Shown: positions 53,319-62,277 of the stretch, piece by piece
How positions within the stretch are numbered: position 1 is the stretch's first letter
Layout of the letters: every line of letters starts with the position of its first letter
Assembly (NCBI RefSeq): GCF_042432445.1
Contig: NZ_JBHLXE010000108.1
Span: 62,001-126,000 of the forward strand
Length of the DNA stretch: 64,000 bases
Origin: Thorsellia kenyensis
GTDB lineage: Bacteria > Pseudomonadota > Gammaproteobacteria > Enterobacterales > Thorselliaceae
Direction: 5' to 3'
Notes under the pieces: generated by a model
Seen by the model: only the letters and a program-made list of their open reading frames with translations
The model's database searches: none
What the model was told of the DNA's origin: nothing
Translations under genes and position numbers: made by a program

Positions 53319-54830
53319 ATGTCTGAATTTACTAATAAATATATCGTCGCGCTAGATCAAGGAACTACGAGCTCTCGAGCGATAATTTTTGATCATAATG
53401 CCAATATTGTTGCATTATCTCAAAGGGAGTTCACTCAAGTGTATCCTAAAGCAGGATGGATTGAGCATGACCCATTAGAGATTTGGGCTTCTCAAAGCTC
53501 TGTATTGGTTGAGGTCTTAGCTAAAGCCAATATTAGTACCGATGAAATTGCAGGTATTGGGATTACAAACCAAAGAGAAACAACCATTGTATGGGAAAAA
53601 GAGACAGGTAAACCGATTTATAACGCGATTGTGTGGCAGTGTCGAAGAACAGCTGATATCTGTGAAAAACTCAAAAATGAAGGGCTAGAGGATTATATCC
53701 GTGAAGCTACAGGGCTAGTTGTTGATCCCTATTTTTCTGGAAGCAAAGTACGTTGGATTTTAGATAACGTTGATGGAGCACAAGCAAGAGCAGAAAAGGG
53801 AGAATTACTATTTGGTACGGTAGATACTTGGCTAGTTTGGAAAATGACACAGGGTAAAATACATGTGACTGACTATACTAATGCATCTAGAACAATGCTA
53901 TTTAATATTCATAATTTAAATTGGGATGAGAAAATGCTTAAAGCATTAAATATCCCAAGGGCTATGTTACCTGAGGTTAAATCCTCTTCTGCAATATATG
54001 GTCAGATGAATCTCGGAGGAAAAGGAGGAACTCGTGTCCCTATTGCGGGCATAGCTGGCGATCAACAAGCGGCATTATTTGGTCAATTATGTGTTGAACC
54101 GGGTATGGCCAAAAATACCTATGGAACGGGTTGCTTTTTGTTGATGAATACTGGTAACTCTCCAGTTAAGTCATCTCATGGCCTATTAACAACCTTGGCT
54201 TGTGGCCCAAAAGGTGAGGCTAATTATGCACTTGAAGGGGCTGTTTTTGTTGGCGGTGCTTCTATTCAATGGTTACGTGATGAACTCAAACTTATTCCAG
54301 AAGCTGCAGATTCTGAATATTTTGCAGGAAAAGTTAAAGACACCAATGGAGTGTATGTTGTTCCTGCATTCACAGGTTTAGGTGCACCTTATTGGGATCC
54401 TTATGCCAGAGGAGCCATTTTTGGTTTAACGCGCGGTGCAAATAGTAATCACATCATTAGAGCGACCTTAGAATCTATTGCATTCCAGTCAAGAGATTTA
54501 ATCGAAGCGATGCAAGCGGACGCTGACTGTAGATTAAAATCATTAAGAGTAGATGGAGGTGCGGTTGCTAATAAATTTTTAATGCAATTTCAGTCTGATA
54601 TTCTAGGAACGATAGTTGAAAAACCAGCAATGGGTGAGGTCACAGCTTTAGGGGCAGCTTTCCTAGCAGGTCTTGCAATTGGGTTTTGGAAAGATTTAGA
54701 AGAAGTGAAATCTAAAGCGGAAATAGAGAAACGTTATAAACCGAGTTTTGAAACCACGGAGCGTGAGGAGCGTTACCGTGGTTGGAAAAAAGCGGTTGTC
54801 CGTGCTCAAGCGTGGGTTGATCACGATTAA
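53319..54830 (+). CDS. glpK: Glycerol kinase
   Basis: 503 residues, typical FGGY kinase: IVALDQGTTSSRAIIFD, GITNQRETT, VWQCRRTAD, VDPYFSGSKVRWIL, GDQQAALFGQ, YGTGCFLLMNTG and LRVDGGAVANKFLMQF. It traps glycerol as glycerol-3-phosphate, the substrate of plsY and respiration. It is in one transcript with glpF. The E. coli third gene, glpX, is absent. Confidence 0.97.
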   Translation: MSEFTNKYIVALDQGTTSSRAIIFDHNANIVALSQREFTQVYPKAGWIEHDPLEIWASQSSVLVEVLAKANISTDEIAGIGITNQRETTIVWEKETGKPIYNAIVWQCRRTADICEKLKNEGLEDYIREATGLVVDPYFSGSKVRWILDNVDGAQARAEKGELLFGTVDTWLVWKMTQGKIHVTDYTNASRTMLFNIHNLNWDEKMLKALNIPRAMLPEVKSSSAIYGQMNLGGKGGTRVPIAGIAGDQQAALFGQLCVEPGMAKNTYGTGCFLLMNTGNSPVKSSHGLLTTLACGPKGEANYALEGAVFVGGASIQWLRDELKLIPEAADSEYFAGKVKDTNGVYVVPAFTGLGAPYWDPYARGAIFGLTRGANSNHIIRATLESIAFQSRDLIEAMQADADCRLKSLRVDGGAVANKFLMQFQSDILGTIVEKPAMGEVTALGAAFLAGLAIGFWKDLEEVKSKAEIEKRYKPSFETTEREERYRGWKKAVVRAQAWVDHD

Positions 54831-54861
54831 CATAAAACTATTTTAGATACAATAATTGAAT

Positions 54862-54896
54862 AGGTATCTTAGTTTCATACTGAGATACCTTTTTTA
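54862..54896 (+). terminator. Terminator of glpFK
   Basis: AGGTATCTTAGT (54862-54873), TTCAT loop, ACTGAGATACCT (54879-54890), then TTTTTT. The stem is 12 bp with one G-T pair. Confidence 0.9.
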
Positions 54897-55094
54897 TTCA
54901 GTCGCTATTTTCATACCGTTTCTTCTTAACATTATACAACTCTACATAATATTGCACAGCTCAACAAAACTGCATCCTCCAATATCTTTTTGAAACTATG
55001 GCACATGTTACCTAATCTTTTCAGGTATATGTTGTCCTTACTTCCATTTCATATCTTATAATACTTAGATATTGATTTTTTCCATCCAAATTTT

Positions 55095-55108
55095 TGATTA
55101 ATTATTCA
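55095..55108. promoter_or_regulatory. ARG-box-like site upstream of the basic amino acid transporter
   Basis: TGATTAATTATTCA matches 13 of 14 positions of the ArgR core TGAAT-W4-ATTCA. It is about 142 bases before the first binding-protein gene. Only one box is clear; E. coli operators usually have two. AT-rich background makes chance possible. Confidence 0.35.
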
Positions 55109-55249
55109 ATATGTGACCAATAACAGCGTTTGTTATTGCAATTTTATGCTGTTTTGTTGCATAATTCATTTTAAAGATAAAAGGAATTATTTGTTTTTTG
55201 TGAATCTAGCTACTTAAGTCCATCATGTTCAATATCCTCAGGAGTACAA

Positions 55250-56050
55250 ATGAAAAACTTAACTATTTTGGTCAAAGCATTGGTTATGACAACCGGTTGT
55301 CTAGCGTTGACAATATCTTCTTTTACTCAAGCTGCTATCCCTGATTCGCTGCGTGTTAGTACAAATCCTGCATATGCCCCTTTTTCTTATAAAACTTCAG
55401 ATAATCAAGTTGCAGGATTTGATATTGATTTAGGTAATGAAATTTGTAAAAGATTGGCTGTTGAGTGTACTTGGACTGAAGCTGAATTTGATGCTTTAAT
55501 ACCAGGTTTATTGGCGAAAAAGAGTGATTTCATTGTCTCTTCTGTTTCTATTACCCCTGAGAGATTAAAACAGATTGATTTCAGTGATAAATTATATTCA
55601 GCGAACTCTAGGCTAATCGCTCCCGAAGGTGAAGCTATCGAACCTACGGTAGAATCGTTAAAAGGTAAAAGTGTTGGCGTATTACAAGGTTCAGTTCAAG
55701 AAGCGTATGCTAATGATAAGTGGCGAGTAAATGGTGTAGATGTTATTGCATATCAAAATCAAGATCTTGTCTATGCAGATTTAGTTGCTGGTCGTTTAGA
55801 TACTGCATTTCAGGATGAAGCTGCTGCGAGTTTTGGTTTCTTACAAGATGAACAGGGTAAGGGTTTTGTATTTGCTGGCCCAGCCGTCAAAGATGATATT
55901 TATTTTGGACCAGGTACTGGTGCTGCGATTAGAAAAGAAGATAAAGAATTGACCCAAGCGATTAATAAAGTATTATCTGAAATGTTGGCTGATGGCACAT
56001 ATGAAGAAATTGCAAAAAAATATTTTGATTTTGATATTTATGGTCATTAA
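55250..56050 (+). CDS. Periplasmic amino acid binding protein 1 (ArgT/HisJ family)
   Basis: 266 residues with a Sec signal (cleavage near FTQA-A, residue ~28). The mature family-3 solute-binding fold has NPAYAPFSYKTSD, VAGFDIDLGNEICKRL, ALIPGLLAKKSD, LKGKSVGVLQGSVQEAYA and the hinge DEAAASFGFL. These are close to Lys/Arg/Orn- and His-binding proteins. It is the first of two tandem paralogues feeding the permease genes downstream. The ligand cannot be fixed from sequence alone. Confidence 0.93.
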   Translation: MKNLTILVKALVMTTGCLALTISSFTQAAIPDSLRVSTNPAYAPFSYKTSDNQVAGFDIDLGNEICKRLAVECTWTEAEFDALIPGLLAKKSDFIVSSVSITPERLKQIDFSDKLYSANSRLIAPEGEAIEPTVESLKGKSVGVLQGSVQEAYANDKWRVNGVDVIAYQNQDLVYADLVAGRLDTAFQDEAAASFGFLQDEQGKGFVFAGPAVKDDIYFGPGTGAAIRKEDKELTQAINKVLSEMLADGTYEEIAKKYFDFDIYGH

Positions 56051-56112
56051 TAAAATTTTATTATAAAAATAATGCAACTTTAGGTATGATACATACCATG
56101 TTCCATACTAGT

Positions 56113-56135
56113 TCATGAGTATCCTTTACTCATGA
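56113..56135. repeat. Hairpin between the two binding-protein genes
   Basis: TCATGAGTA (56113-56121), loop TCCTT, TACTCATGA (56127-56135). No T-run, so it is probably an mRNA-stabilising or processing hairpin. Confidence 0.5.
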
Positions 56136-56169
56136 GAATAAATAATCATTTTAACCTTTAGGTGATAAT

Positions 56170-56955
56170 ATGAAAAACGTATTGAAAAATATTGTTTGTA
56201 GTTCAGTAGTTTTTTTCTCATTAGGCTCTGTTGCACAAATGCCTACTTCTATAACTATTGCGACTGACCCTACTTATGCTCCATTCTCATATAAAACGTC
56301 AGACAATAAGTTTGCAGGTTTTGATGTAGATTTAGGTAATGAGATTTGTAAGCGTGTTGGTATTGAATGTAAATGGATTGAAAGTGATTTTGATGCGTTA
56401 ATCCCTAGCCTTCAGGCGAAAAAAAGTGATGCAGTTATTTCTTCGCTCTCTGTGACTGAACAACGTTTGAAGGAAATCGATTTTTCTGAAAAGCTATATG
56501 CAGCTAATTCAAGACTCGTTGCTGAAAAAGGCAGTGATATTTTACCAACGATTGCAAGTTTAAAAGGTAAAACAGTTGGAGTATTACAAGGATCAACTCA
56601 AGAAGCATATGCAAGTGATGTTTGGAAACCTGAAGGCATTGAAGTGATTTCTTATCAGAACCAAGATTTGGTTTATGATGACATTATTGCAGGTAGATTA
56701 GACGCCATATTCCAAGATGAAGCGGCAGCAAGTTTTGGTTTTTTAAAATTAGATATGGGCTCAAGTTTTGAGTTTGCAGGCCCTGCAGTTGCTGATATTA
56801 AATATTTTGGTGTAGGTACCGCTATGGGGCTTAGAAAAGGCCAAGATGAATTGAAATTGGCAGTTAATAAAGCTATTTCAGATATGGTAGCAGATGGTAC
56901 CTATGATAAACTAGCATCGCAATATTTTGATTTCGATGTATACGGCAAAAATTAA
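56170..56955 (+). CDS. Periplasmic amino acid binding protein 2 (ArgT/HisJ family)
   Basis: 261 residues and a clear paralogue of the preceding gene. Shared blocks include YAPFSYKTSDN, AGFDVDLGNEICKR, VGVLQGSTQEAYA, IAGRLDAIFQDEAAASFGF and YFDFDVYGKN at the end. The signal peptide ends near GSVAQ. Differences cluster in ligand-facing segments, so the two may take different basic amino acids, as ArgT and HisJ do with one HisQMP. A strong terminator follows. Confidence 0.93.
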   Translation: MKNVLKNIVCSSVVFFSLGSVAQMPTSITIATDPTYAPFSYKTSDNKFAGFDVDLGNEICKRVGIECKWIESDFDALIPSLQAKKSDAVISSLSVTEQRLKEIDFSEKLYAANSRLVAEKGSDILPTIASLKGKTVGVLQGSTQEAYASDVWKPEGIEVISYQNQDLVYDDIIAGRLDAIFQDEAAASFGFLKLDMGSSFEFAGPAVADIKYFGVGTAMGLRKGQDELKLAVNKAISDMVADGTYDKLASQYFDFDVYGKN

Positions 56956-56980
56956 TAGGACATTAATACTGATCTGACCC

Positions 56981-57020
56981 ACTTAGCCACCTAGATAATT
57001 CAAGGTGGCTAAGTTTTTTA
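56981..57020 (+). terminator. Terminator after the second binding-protein gene
   Basis: ACTTAGCCACCT (56981-56992) and AGGTGGCTAAGT (57003-57014), a 12-bp perfect stem, then TTTTTT. It separates the binding proteins from the permease genes. Confidence 0.9.
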
Positions 57021-57127
57021 AAGAGCCTCCTTTTTTTCTATTTCCTCTTTCCTCTTATTTAATAAGCATGATGATTAAATCTAAATTAGGAAATGATAAT
57101 ACATTGAATTTGCAGAGATAAATTTAA

Positions 57128-57832
57128 ATGATTGATTTATATGGTTTTGGTAATGTCATTCTTGAGGGTGCTAAAATGACCCTTAAGCTGGCGTTATTGT
57201 CATTAATGATTGCCTTTTTATTAGGCCTTATAGGTGCAAGCGCTAAATTGTCAAAACATAGGTTTTTGAGAATATGGTTTGATTTTTATACCACTCTAGC
57301 AAGGGGGGTTCCAGAAATAGTTCTTATGTTGATTGTATTTTATGGTATTCAAATTCTTCTTAATTCAGTCACTGAATCACTTAACTTACCCATTTTACAA
57401 ATGAATGAGTTTGTAACAGGTTGCCTTACTTTGGGGATAATATATGGGGCCTATTTTACAGAAACCTTTCGTGGAGCTTTTATTTCAGTCGATAAAGGTG
57501 AGATTGAAGCGGCTAAGGCATTTGGTCTGAATAGATGGCAAGTATTTTATCGAATTGTATTTCCTTCTATGATGAGATTCGCTCTGCCTGGTATTGGAAA
57601 TAACTGGTTGGTTTTACTTAAAGCGACTGCATTAGTCTCTATTTTAGCTTTAAATGATTTAGTAAGAAATACGCAATCAGCAATAGCTTCAAGAGAAACT
57701 CCGAATGACGCTAAGTTTATGTTTTATGCTGTGGCTGCTGGAATATATCTTTTATTTACCGCGGTTTCTTCCGTTGGGCTTTGGTGGTTAGAACGCCACT
57801 TCAATGTTGGCGTAAAAAAATCAAAATTTTAA
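57128..57832 (+). CDS. hisQ: Amino acid ABC permease, HisQ-type
   Basis: 234 residues with about five membrane helices. It has the HEEFR-like N-terminal repeat TLARGVPEIVLMLIVFYG and the EAA coupling loop (GEIEAAKAFGLNRWQVFYRIVFP, quoted by its core EAAKAFG). It pairs with the next permease. It follows the binding-protein terminator by ~110 bases, so it depends on read-through or its own promoter. Confidence 0.9.
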   Translation: MIDLYGFGNVILEGAKMTLKLALLSLMIAFLLGLIGASAKLSKHRFLRIWFDFYTTLARGVPEIVLMLIVFYGIQILLNSVTESLNLPILQMNEFVTGCLTLGIIYGAYFTETFRGAFISVDKGEIEAAKAFGLNRWQVFYRIVFPSMMRFALPGIGNNWLVLLKATALVSILALNDLVRNTQSAIASRETPNDAKFMFYAVAAGIYLLFTAVSSVGLWWLERHFNVGVKKSKF

Positions 57833-57875
57833 TAGTTACGTATTCGTTTGACGTATTCTTCTTGGAAAATATAGT

Positions 57876-58619
57876 ATGTTAGAGACAATTACCAACCATA
57901 ACTTAATTCTCATGTTAAATGAGCACTGGCAAAATTTATTGTATACCGATGGATATAAAATCACTGGTTTAGCTATGACTATTTGGTTATTGGTTTTATC
58001 TGCTACTATTGGTTGGTTTTTTTCTGTCTTCTTAGCGGTAGCAAGAAGCTCTAAAAATCGATTGATTAGCCTACCCGTTTGGTTGTTTACTTACGTATTT
58101 CGTGGAACGCCTTTTTATATTCAACTATTGCTGATCTATAATGGGTTGATAGTACTTGATATTGTTCAAGATAATGCGGCATTAAAAAGTTTCTTCAGGG
58201 TAGGTTTTAACTGTGCGTTAGTCGCACTTATATTAAATACAGCAGCTTATACAACAGAGATTATAGCTGGAGCCATAAAAAATGTCGATCCAGGTGAAAT
58301 TGAAGCAGCTCAAGCATATGGAATGTCAAGATTTCAGGTCTATACAAGAATCATCTTACCAACCGCGCTGAGAAATTCCTTACCTTCTTATGGTAATGAA
58401 GTTATTTTACTTTTACATTGTACAAGCTTGGCATTTGGTGCAACAGTTCCAGAGTTTTTCTCTGTGATTAAGTTTATTAATGCGAAATATTTAGACTCAT
58501 TGACGATTTATATCTTTGCGGGATTCGTTTATCTCATATTGGCTTATACGCTTATCGCTTTATTTAGACTAGCTGAAAAGCGCTGGTTAAGTTATTTACA
58601 GCCTAGCAATAGCCAATAA
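57876..58619 (+). CDS. hisM: Amino acid ABC permease, HisM-type
   Basis: 247 residues, about five membrane helices. Motifs are YVFRGTPFYIQLLLIYNG and an EAA loop with EAAQAYGMSRFQVY. It forms the heterodimeric membrane channel with HisQ. The gap from hisQ is 43 bases. Confidence 0.9.
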   Translation: MLETITNHNLILMLNEHWQNLLYTDGYKITGLAMTIWLLVLSATIGWFFSVFLAVARSSKNRLISLPVWLFTYVFRGTPFYIQLLLIYNGLIVLDIVQDNAALKSFFRVGFNCALVALILNTAAYTTEIIAGAIKNVDPGEIEAAQAYGMSRFQVYTRIILPTALRNSLPSYGNEVILLLHCTSLAFGATVPEFFSVIKFINAKYLDSLTIYIFAGFVYLILAYTLIALFRLAEKRWLSYLQPSNSQ

Positions 58620-58645
58620 TCGAACCCTATATTTTAATTCACATC

Positions 58646-58672
58646 TTGAATTTAATACATGGCGTGTATAAT
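58646..58672 (+). promoter_or_regulatory. Possible promoter directly before the ATPase gene
   Basis: TTGAAT (58646-58651), a 15-base spacer, TATAAT (58667-58672). The -10 is perfect but the spacer is short. It could give extra ATPase/ubiA transcription. Confidence 0.4.
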
Positions 58673-58706
58673 GCGCCCAATCTTGATAAGATTTTAGGAA
58701 GTAAAA

Positions 58707-59486
58707 ATGACACAACACAGTGAAATAAAATTACAGTTAGTTGATATCCATAAAAGTTATGGTGAGCATGAGGTGCTTAAAGGAGTCTCTCTTAAAGCTA
58801 AAAAAGGAGATGTGATCAGTATTATCGGATCTTCAGGATCTGGAAAAAGTACTTTTTTAAGGTGTATTAATTTCCTTGAACAGCCCTCTTCAGGTCAAGT
58901 TATCTTAAGCGGTGAAATGCTTGCTACTAAGCAAGGTAAAACAGGGCTTGAAGCAAAGGATGAAAAACAACTCCAAAAATTTAGGACTAAGCTTGCCATG
59001 GTTTTCCAGCATTTTAACTTATGGAAACATATGACTGTTATCGAAAATGTTATGGAAGCTCCTATCAAAGTGCTTAAATTATCTCGTAGGGAAGCTTATA
59101 TTGTGGCTTCTAAATATTTAAAAAAAGTAGGTATATCAGAAGAAGCGTTTGAAAAATATCCTGTGAATTTATCAGGTGGCCAGCAACAAAGGGTTTCTAT
59201 TGCAAGAGCACTTGCTATGGAACCTGAGGTGCTGTTGTTTGATGAGCCGACTTCTGCGCTTGATCCTGAACTTGTGATTGAAGTTCTAAAAATAATGCAA
59301 AGTTTAGCTGAAGAAGGTACTACTATGATTGTTGTGACCCATGAAATGGGGTTTGCTCGTAATTTATCTAGCCAAGTGATCTTTCTCCATCAAGGTATTA
59401 TCGAAGAGCAAGGCTCTCCAACTGAAGTATTCGACACCCCGAAAAGCGCACGTTTGCAGCAGTTTTTATCTGGTGCATTAAAATAG
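58707..59486 (+). CDS. hisP: Amino acid ABC transporter ATPase, HisP-type
   Basis: 259 residues: Walker A GSSGSGKST, Q-loop VFQHFNLW, signature LSGGQQQRV, Walker B VLLFDEPTSALDPE, and H-loop VVTHEMGFA. The insertion between Walker A and Q-loop (KQGKTGLEAKDEKQL) is typical of HisP. It powers the HisQM channel at the inner membrane. ubiA follows 24 bases on. Confidence 0.95.
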   Translation: MTQHSEIKLQLVDIHKSYGEHEVLKGVSLKAKKGDVISIIGSSGSGKSTFLRCINFLEQPSSGQVILSGEMLATKQGKTGLEAKDEKQLQKFRTKLAMVFQHFNLWKHMTVIENVMEAPIKVLKLSRREAYIVASKYLKKVGISEEAFEKYPVNLSGGQQQRVSIARALAMEPEVLLFDEPTSALDPELVIEVLKIMQSLAEEGTTMIVVTHEMGFARNLSSQVIFLHQGIIEEQGSPTEVFDTPKSARLQQFLSGALK

Positions 59487-59510
59487 TTCTTGGACTAAAA
59501 TGGATTAATT

Positions 59511-60389
59511 ATGTCATTGGGTTCCTCTCTATCGAAAGATAAATTAAAAGCGTATTATTATTTAATGCGTTTTGATAAGCCTATAGGTACGTTACTTCTC
59601 TTATGGCCTACCTATTGGGCATTATGGTTAGCTAGCGAAGGAACTGTTTCCTTAAAACTTTGGGTTATTTTTACTCTAGGCACAATTGTTATGCGTGCTG
59701 CAGGATGTGTCATCAATGATTTTGCTGATAGGAAGGTTGATGGTCATGTTAAACGCACAAAAAATAGGCCCTTAGCTGCTGGTTTGTTAAGTAGCCAGGA
59801 AGCTCTAGCTCTATTTTCGATTTTACTTTGTATAGCTTTGATTCTTGTTTTACAGCTCAACTTATATGCTCAAATCTTGTCATTAGGGGCAGTTTTTTTA
59901 ACTATTCTTTATCCTTTTATGAAGCGCTATACCCATTTTCCTCAAATCATTCTTGGTGCGGCTTTTAGCTGGGGGATGATGATGGCTTTTGGTGCGGTTA
60001 ATTCTGCTTTGCCTATATCTGCGTGGCTACTTTTTTTTGCGAATTTATCCTGGACAGTGGCTTTTGATACCCAGTACGCGATGGTTGATAGAGATGATGA
60101 TATTAAGATAGGCGTCAAATCGACAGCTATTTTTTTCGGCCGATTTGATGTGTTTGCAATTTTTATATTTCAATTCTTATCGATGGCTCTATTGCTGAGC
60201 GTAGGCTTAATCTATTCACTTTCTTGGCCGTATTGGGTTGCGCTATTATTAGCCTCTGTTCTTTTTTGCTATCACTTGTACTTAATTAAAAGTAGGGAGA
60301 GAGACGCTTGTTTTAGGGCATTTAGGCATAACAATTGGGTTGGAGCAGTGATATTTATGGGTATTTTTTTATCTCAACTCATTATGTAG
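59511..60389 (+). CDS. ubiA: 4-hydroxybenzoate polyprenyltransferase
   Basis: 292 residues, eight to nine membrane helices, with the prenyl-diphosphate Asp motifs NDFADRKVDGHV and YAMVDRDDDIKIG. It begins LRFDKPIGT-like with MRFDKPIGTLLLLWPT. It attaches the polyprenyl tail in ubiquinone synthesis. The partner lyase ubiC is not adjacent. Probably read with hisP. It ends converging on hemH. Confidence 0.95.
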   Translation: MSLGSSLSKDKLKAYYYLMRFDKPIGTLLLLWPTYWALWLASEGTVSLKLWVIFTLGTIVMRAAGCVINDFADRKVDGHVKRTKNRPLAAGLLSSQEALALFSILLCIALILVLQLNLYAQILSLGAVFLTILYPFMKRYTHFPQIILGAAFSWGMMMAFGAVNSALPISAWLLFFANLSWTVAFDTQYAMVDRDDDIKIGVKSTAIFFGRFDVFAIFIFQFLSMALLLSVGLIYSLSWPYWVALLLASVLFCYHLYLIKSRERDACFRAFRHNNWVGAVIFMGIFLSQLIM

Positions 60390-60503
60390 CTCTATACCAT
60401 CTATAGCAAAGTTAGCGACTTTTAAAAACTCCTATAAGCTTCCTGTCATTTAAGCAGAATAACACACCTCAACCTCTTATATAATATCTAAGTTGCCAGA
60501 AAG

Positions 60504-61493
60504 CTAGGTATTCGCTGATAGATTTTTCTTGATCAATTCTAAGAGTAAATTGATATGTTCAGAGCTGTCATTCAGTGCTGGAATATATGAAAAAGTCTCA
60601 CCGCCATGTTCTTCAAATATTTCTTTACTGCCTATTGATATTTCCTCTAAGGTTTCAAGGCAATCAGCTGTAAATCCAGGGCAAATAACTTGTAAATGCT
60701 TTACTCCATTTTTAGCTAGCGATTCAATCGATGCATCAGTTGCAGGAGTTAGCCAAGGTTCTTTGCCAAACTTTGACTGAAAAGTCAGTTGAATGATTTC
60801 AGGATCCCATCCATCTTCCTCTTCTAAACGCTTTTTAACTGCATCAACAGTCGCTTTACATCGTATTGGATAGTCGTCCCCTTGCTTAGCAAATCTTACA
60901 GGAATTCCATGAAGAGAAAAAAGTAATTTTTCTGGTCTACCGTGAGTCATCTCGTGTGCCTTGATGCTCAGAATTAAGGCATCAATATAAGGTTCAAATG
61001 TCGCATAATCTCTAATAAAACGCAATGAAGGTATTGCTCTTCTTTTTTGTAGAGAACGAGCTACTGCATCAAATACAGCTGCACTCGTTGAACAGGAGTA
61101 TTGTGGATATAATGGAAGGACTAAAATATCATTAACACCTTGGTCTAGAAGAGAGTCCATTGCCATTTTAACTGTTGGATTACTATAACAAAATGCGAAT
61201 TCAACTGGGATGTCAGGCATTTTTTGCGCTAAGGCTTGTGCTTGTCTTTTGGTGTAAACATAAAGAGGTGAGCCTTCATCAAGCCAAATGGATGCATATA
61301 ATTTGGCCACTTTAGGGCTTCTGATGGGTAAAATGATCCCTCTTAGCAAAGGTTGCCAAATAAATTTAGGGAGATCGACAACGCGAGAATCACTAAGAAA
61401 TGTTTTAAGATATTTACTTACAGCCTTAGCTGTAGGCTCGTCAGGTGTCCCTAAGTTAACTAATAAAATACCTTGTTTATTCTTTGACAACAT
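60504..61493 (-). CDS. hemH: Ferrochelatase
   Basis: Inserts Fe2+ into protoporphyrin IX. The 329 residues show GILLVNLGTPDEPT, LPLYPQYSCSTSA, the catalytic His in LLFSLHGIPVRF, and LTFQSKFGKEPWLTPATD with the conserved Glu following in LETLEEI. Last gene of lspA-fkpB-ispH-adk-hemH, as the adk-hemH pair in E. coli. Confidence 0.97.
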   Translation of the reverse strand: MLSKNKQGILLVNLGTPDEPTAKAVSKYLKTFLSDSRVVDLPKFIWQPLLRGIILPIRSPKVAKLYASIWLDEGSPLYVYTKRQAQALAQKMPDIPVEFAFCYSNPTVKMAMDSLLDQGVNDILVLPLYPQYSCSTSAAVFDAVARSLQKRRAIPSLRFIRDYATFEPYIDALILSIKAHEMTHGRPEKLLFSLHGIPVRFAKQGDDYPIRCKATVDAVKKRLEEEDGWDPEIIQLTFQSKFGKEPWLTPATDASIESLAKNGVKHLQVICPGFTADCLETLEEISIGSKEIFEEHGGETFSYIPALNDSSEHINLLLELIKKNLSANT

Positions 61494-61551
61494 AATACTC
61501 CCTTAACATCATTTATTGGTTATTTATACCCAGTCTAAGAGGACACAAAAA

Positions 61552-62196
61552 TTAGCTTAGGATTTTGGCAAGTACTTTACTTACCTCTTCCACAGCTTGT
61601 GAACCATCAATTTTTTCATAACGAGTGATGCCCTTTTTTTCATCTTCTTGGTAGTACGACTTTAATAGAGACGTTTCTTTATGATAGATGTTTAAGCGCT
61701 CTTTTACTTTGGCTTCAGTATCATCCTCTCTTTGAATTAATTCTTCACCAGTTTCATCATCTTTATTTGCTACTTTAGGCGGGTTATACTCTGTATGATA
61801 TACGCGTCCAGAGGCAGGGTGAATACGACGCCCAGCTATACGTTTTATGATAAGATCGTCAGCAACATCAAATTCAAGTACTAAGTCAATTTTAACCCCT
61901 TCTGCTTTCAAAGCATCTGCTTGCGGGATAGTACGAGGAAAACCATCTAGTAAGAATCCTTTTTCGCAATCTGCTTGGCTGATTCTGTCTTTGACTAATT
62001 TAATCACAATCTCATCGGTTACCAGTTGACCAGAATCAATGATGCTTTTAACTTGTGTACCTAATTCAGAACCTGATTTGACAGCAGCTCTTAACATATC
62101 ACCAGTTGACAGTTGTGGAATACCATAATGCTCTTTAATAAACTGAGCTTGTGTTCCTTTCCCTGCACCAGGTGCACCTAATAAAATAATTCGCAT
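61552..62196 (-). CDS. adk: Adenylate kinase
   Basis: 214 residues, identical in length to E. coli. P-loop LLGAPGAGKGTQA, AMP-site STGDMLRAAV, GFLLDGFPRTIPQA, and a long LID (GRRIHPASGRVYHTEY, then DDETGEEL) without zinc cysteines. ATG 62196 follows GGAG; a 15-codon upstream extension is not conserved. Confidence 0.98.
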   Translation of the reverse strand: MRIILLGAPGAGKGTQAQFIKEHYGIPQLSTGDMLRAAVKSGSELGTQVKSIIDSGQLVTDEIVIKLVKDRISQADCEKGFLLDGFPRTIPQADALKAEGVKIDLVLEFDVADDLIIKRIAGRRIHPASGRVYHTEYNPPKVANKDDETGEELIQREDDTEAKVKERLNIYHKETSLLKSYYQEDEKKGITRYEKIDGSQAVEEVSKVLAKILS

Positions 62197-62277
62197 GACT
62201 TTCTCCTTTTTCAGGTTAATTTTTTTGCTGAATAACAGCAAATGGTTAAATTGAGTTTAAATCATTCAAAGATGTTG

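Larger units (their letters stand above)
54831..55249. other. Intergenic region glpK / ABC transporter
   Basis: 419 bases containing the glpK terminator and the ARG-box-like motif described separately. No ORF of note was seen. Confidence 0.4.
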
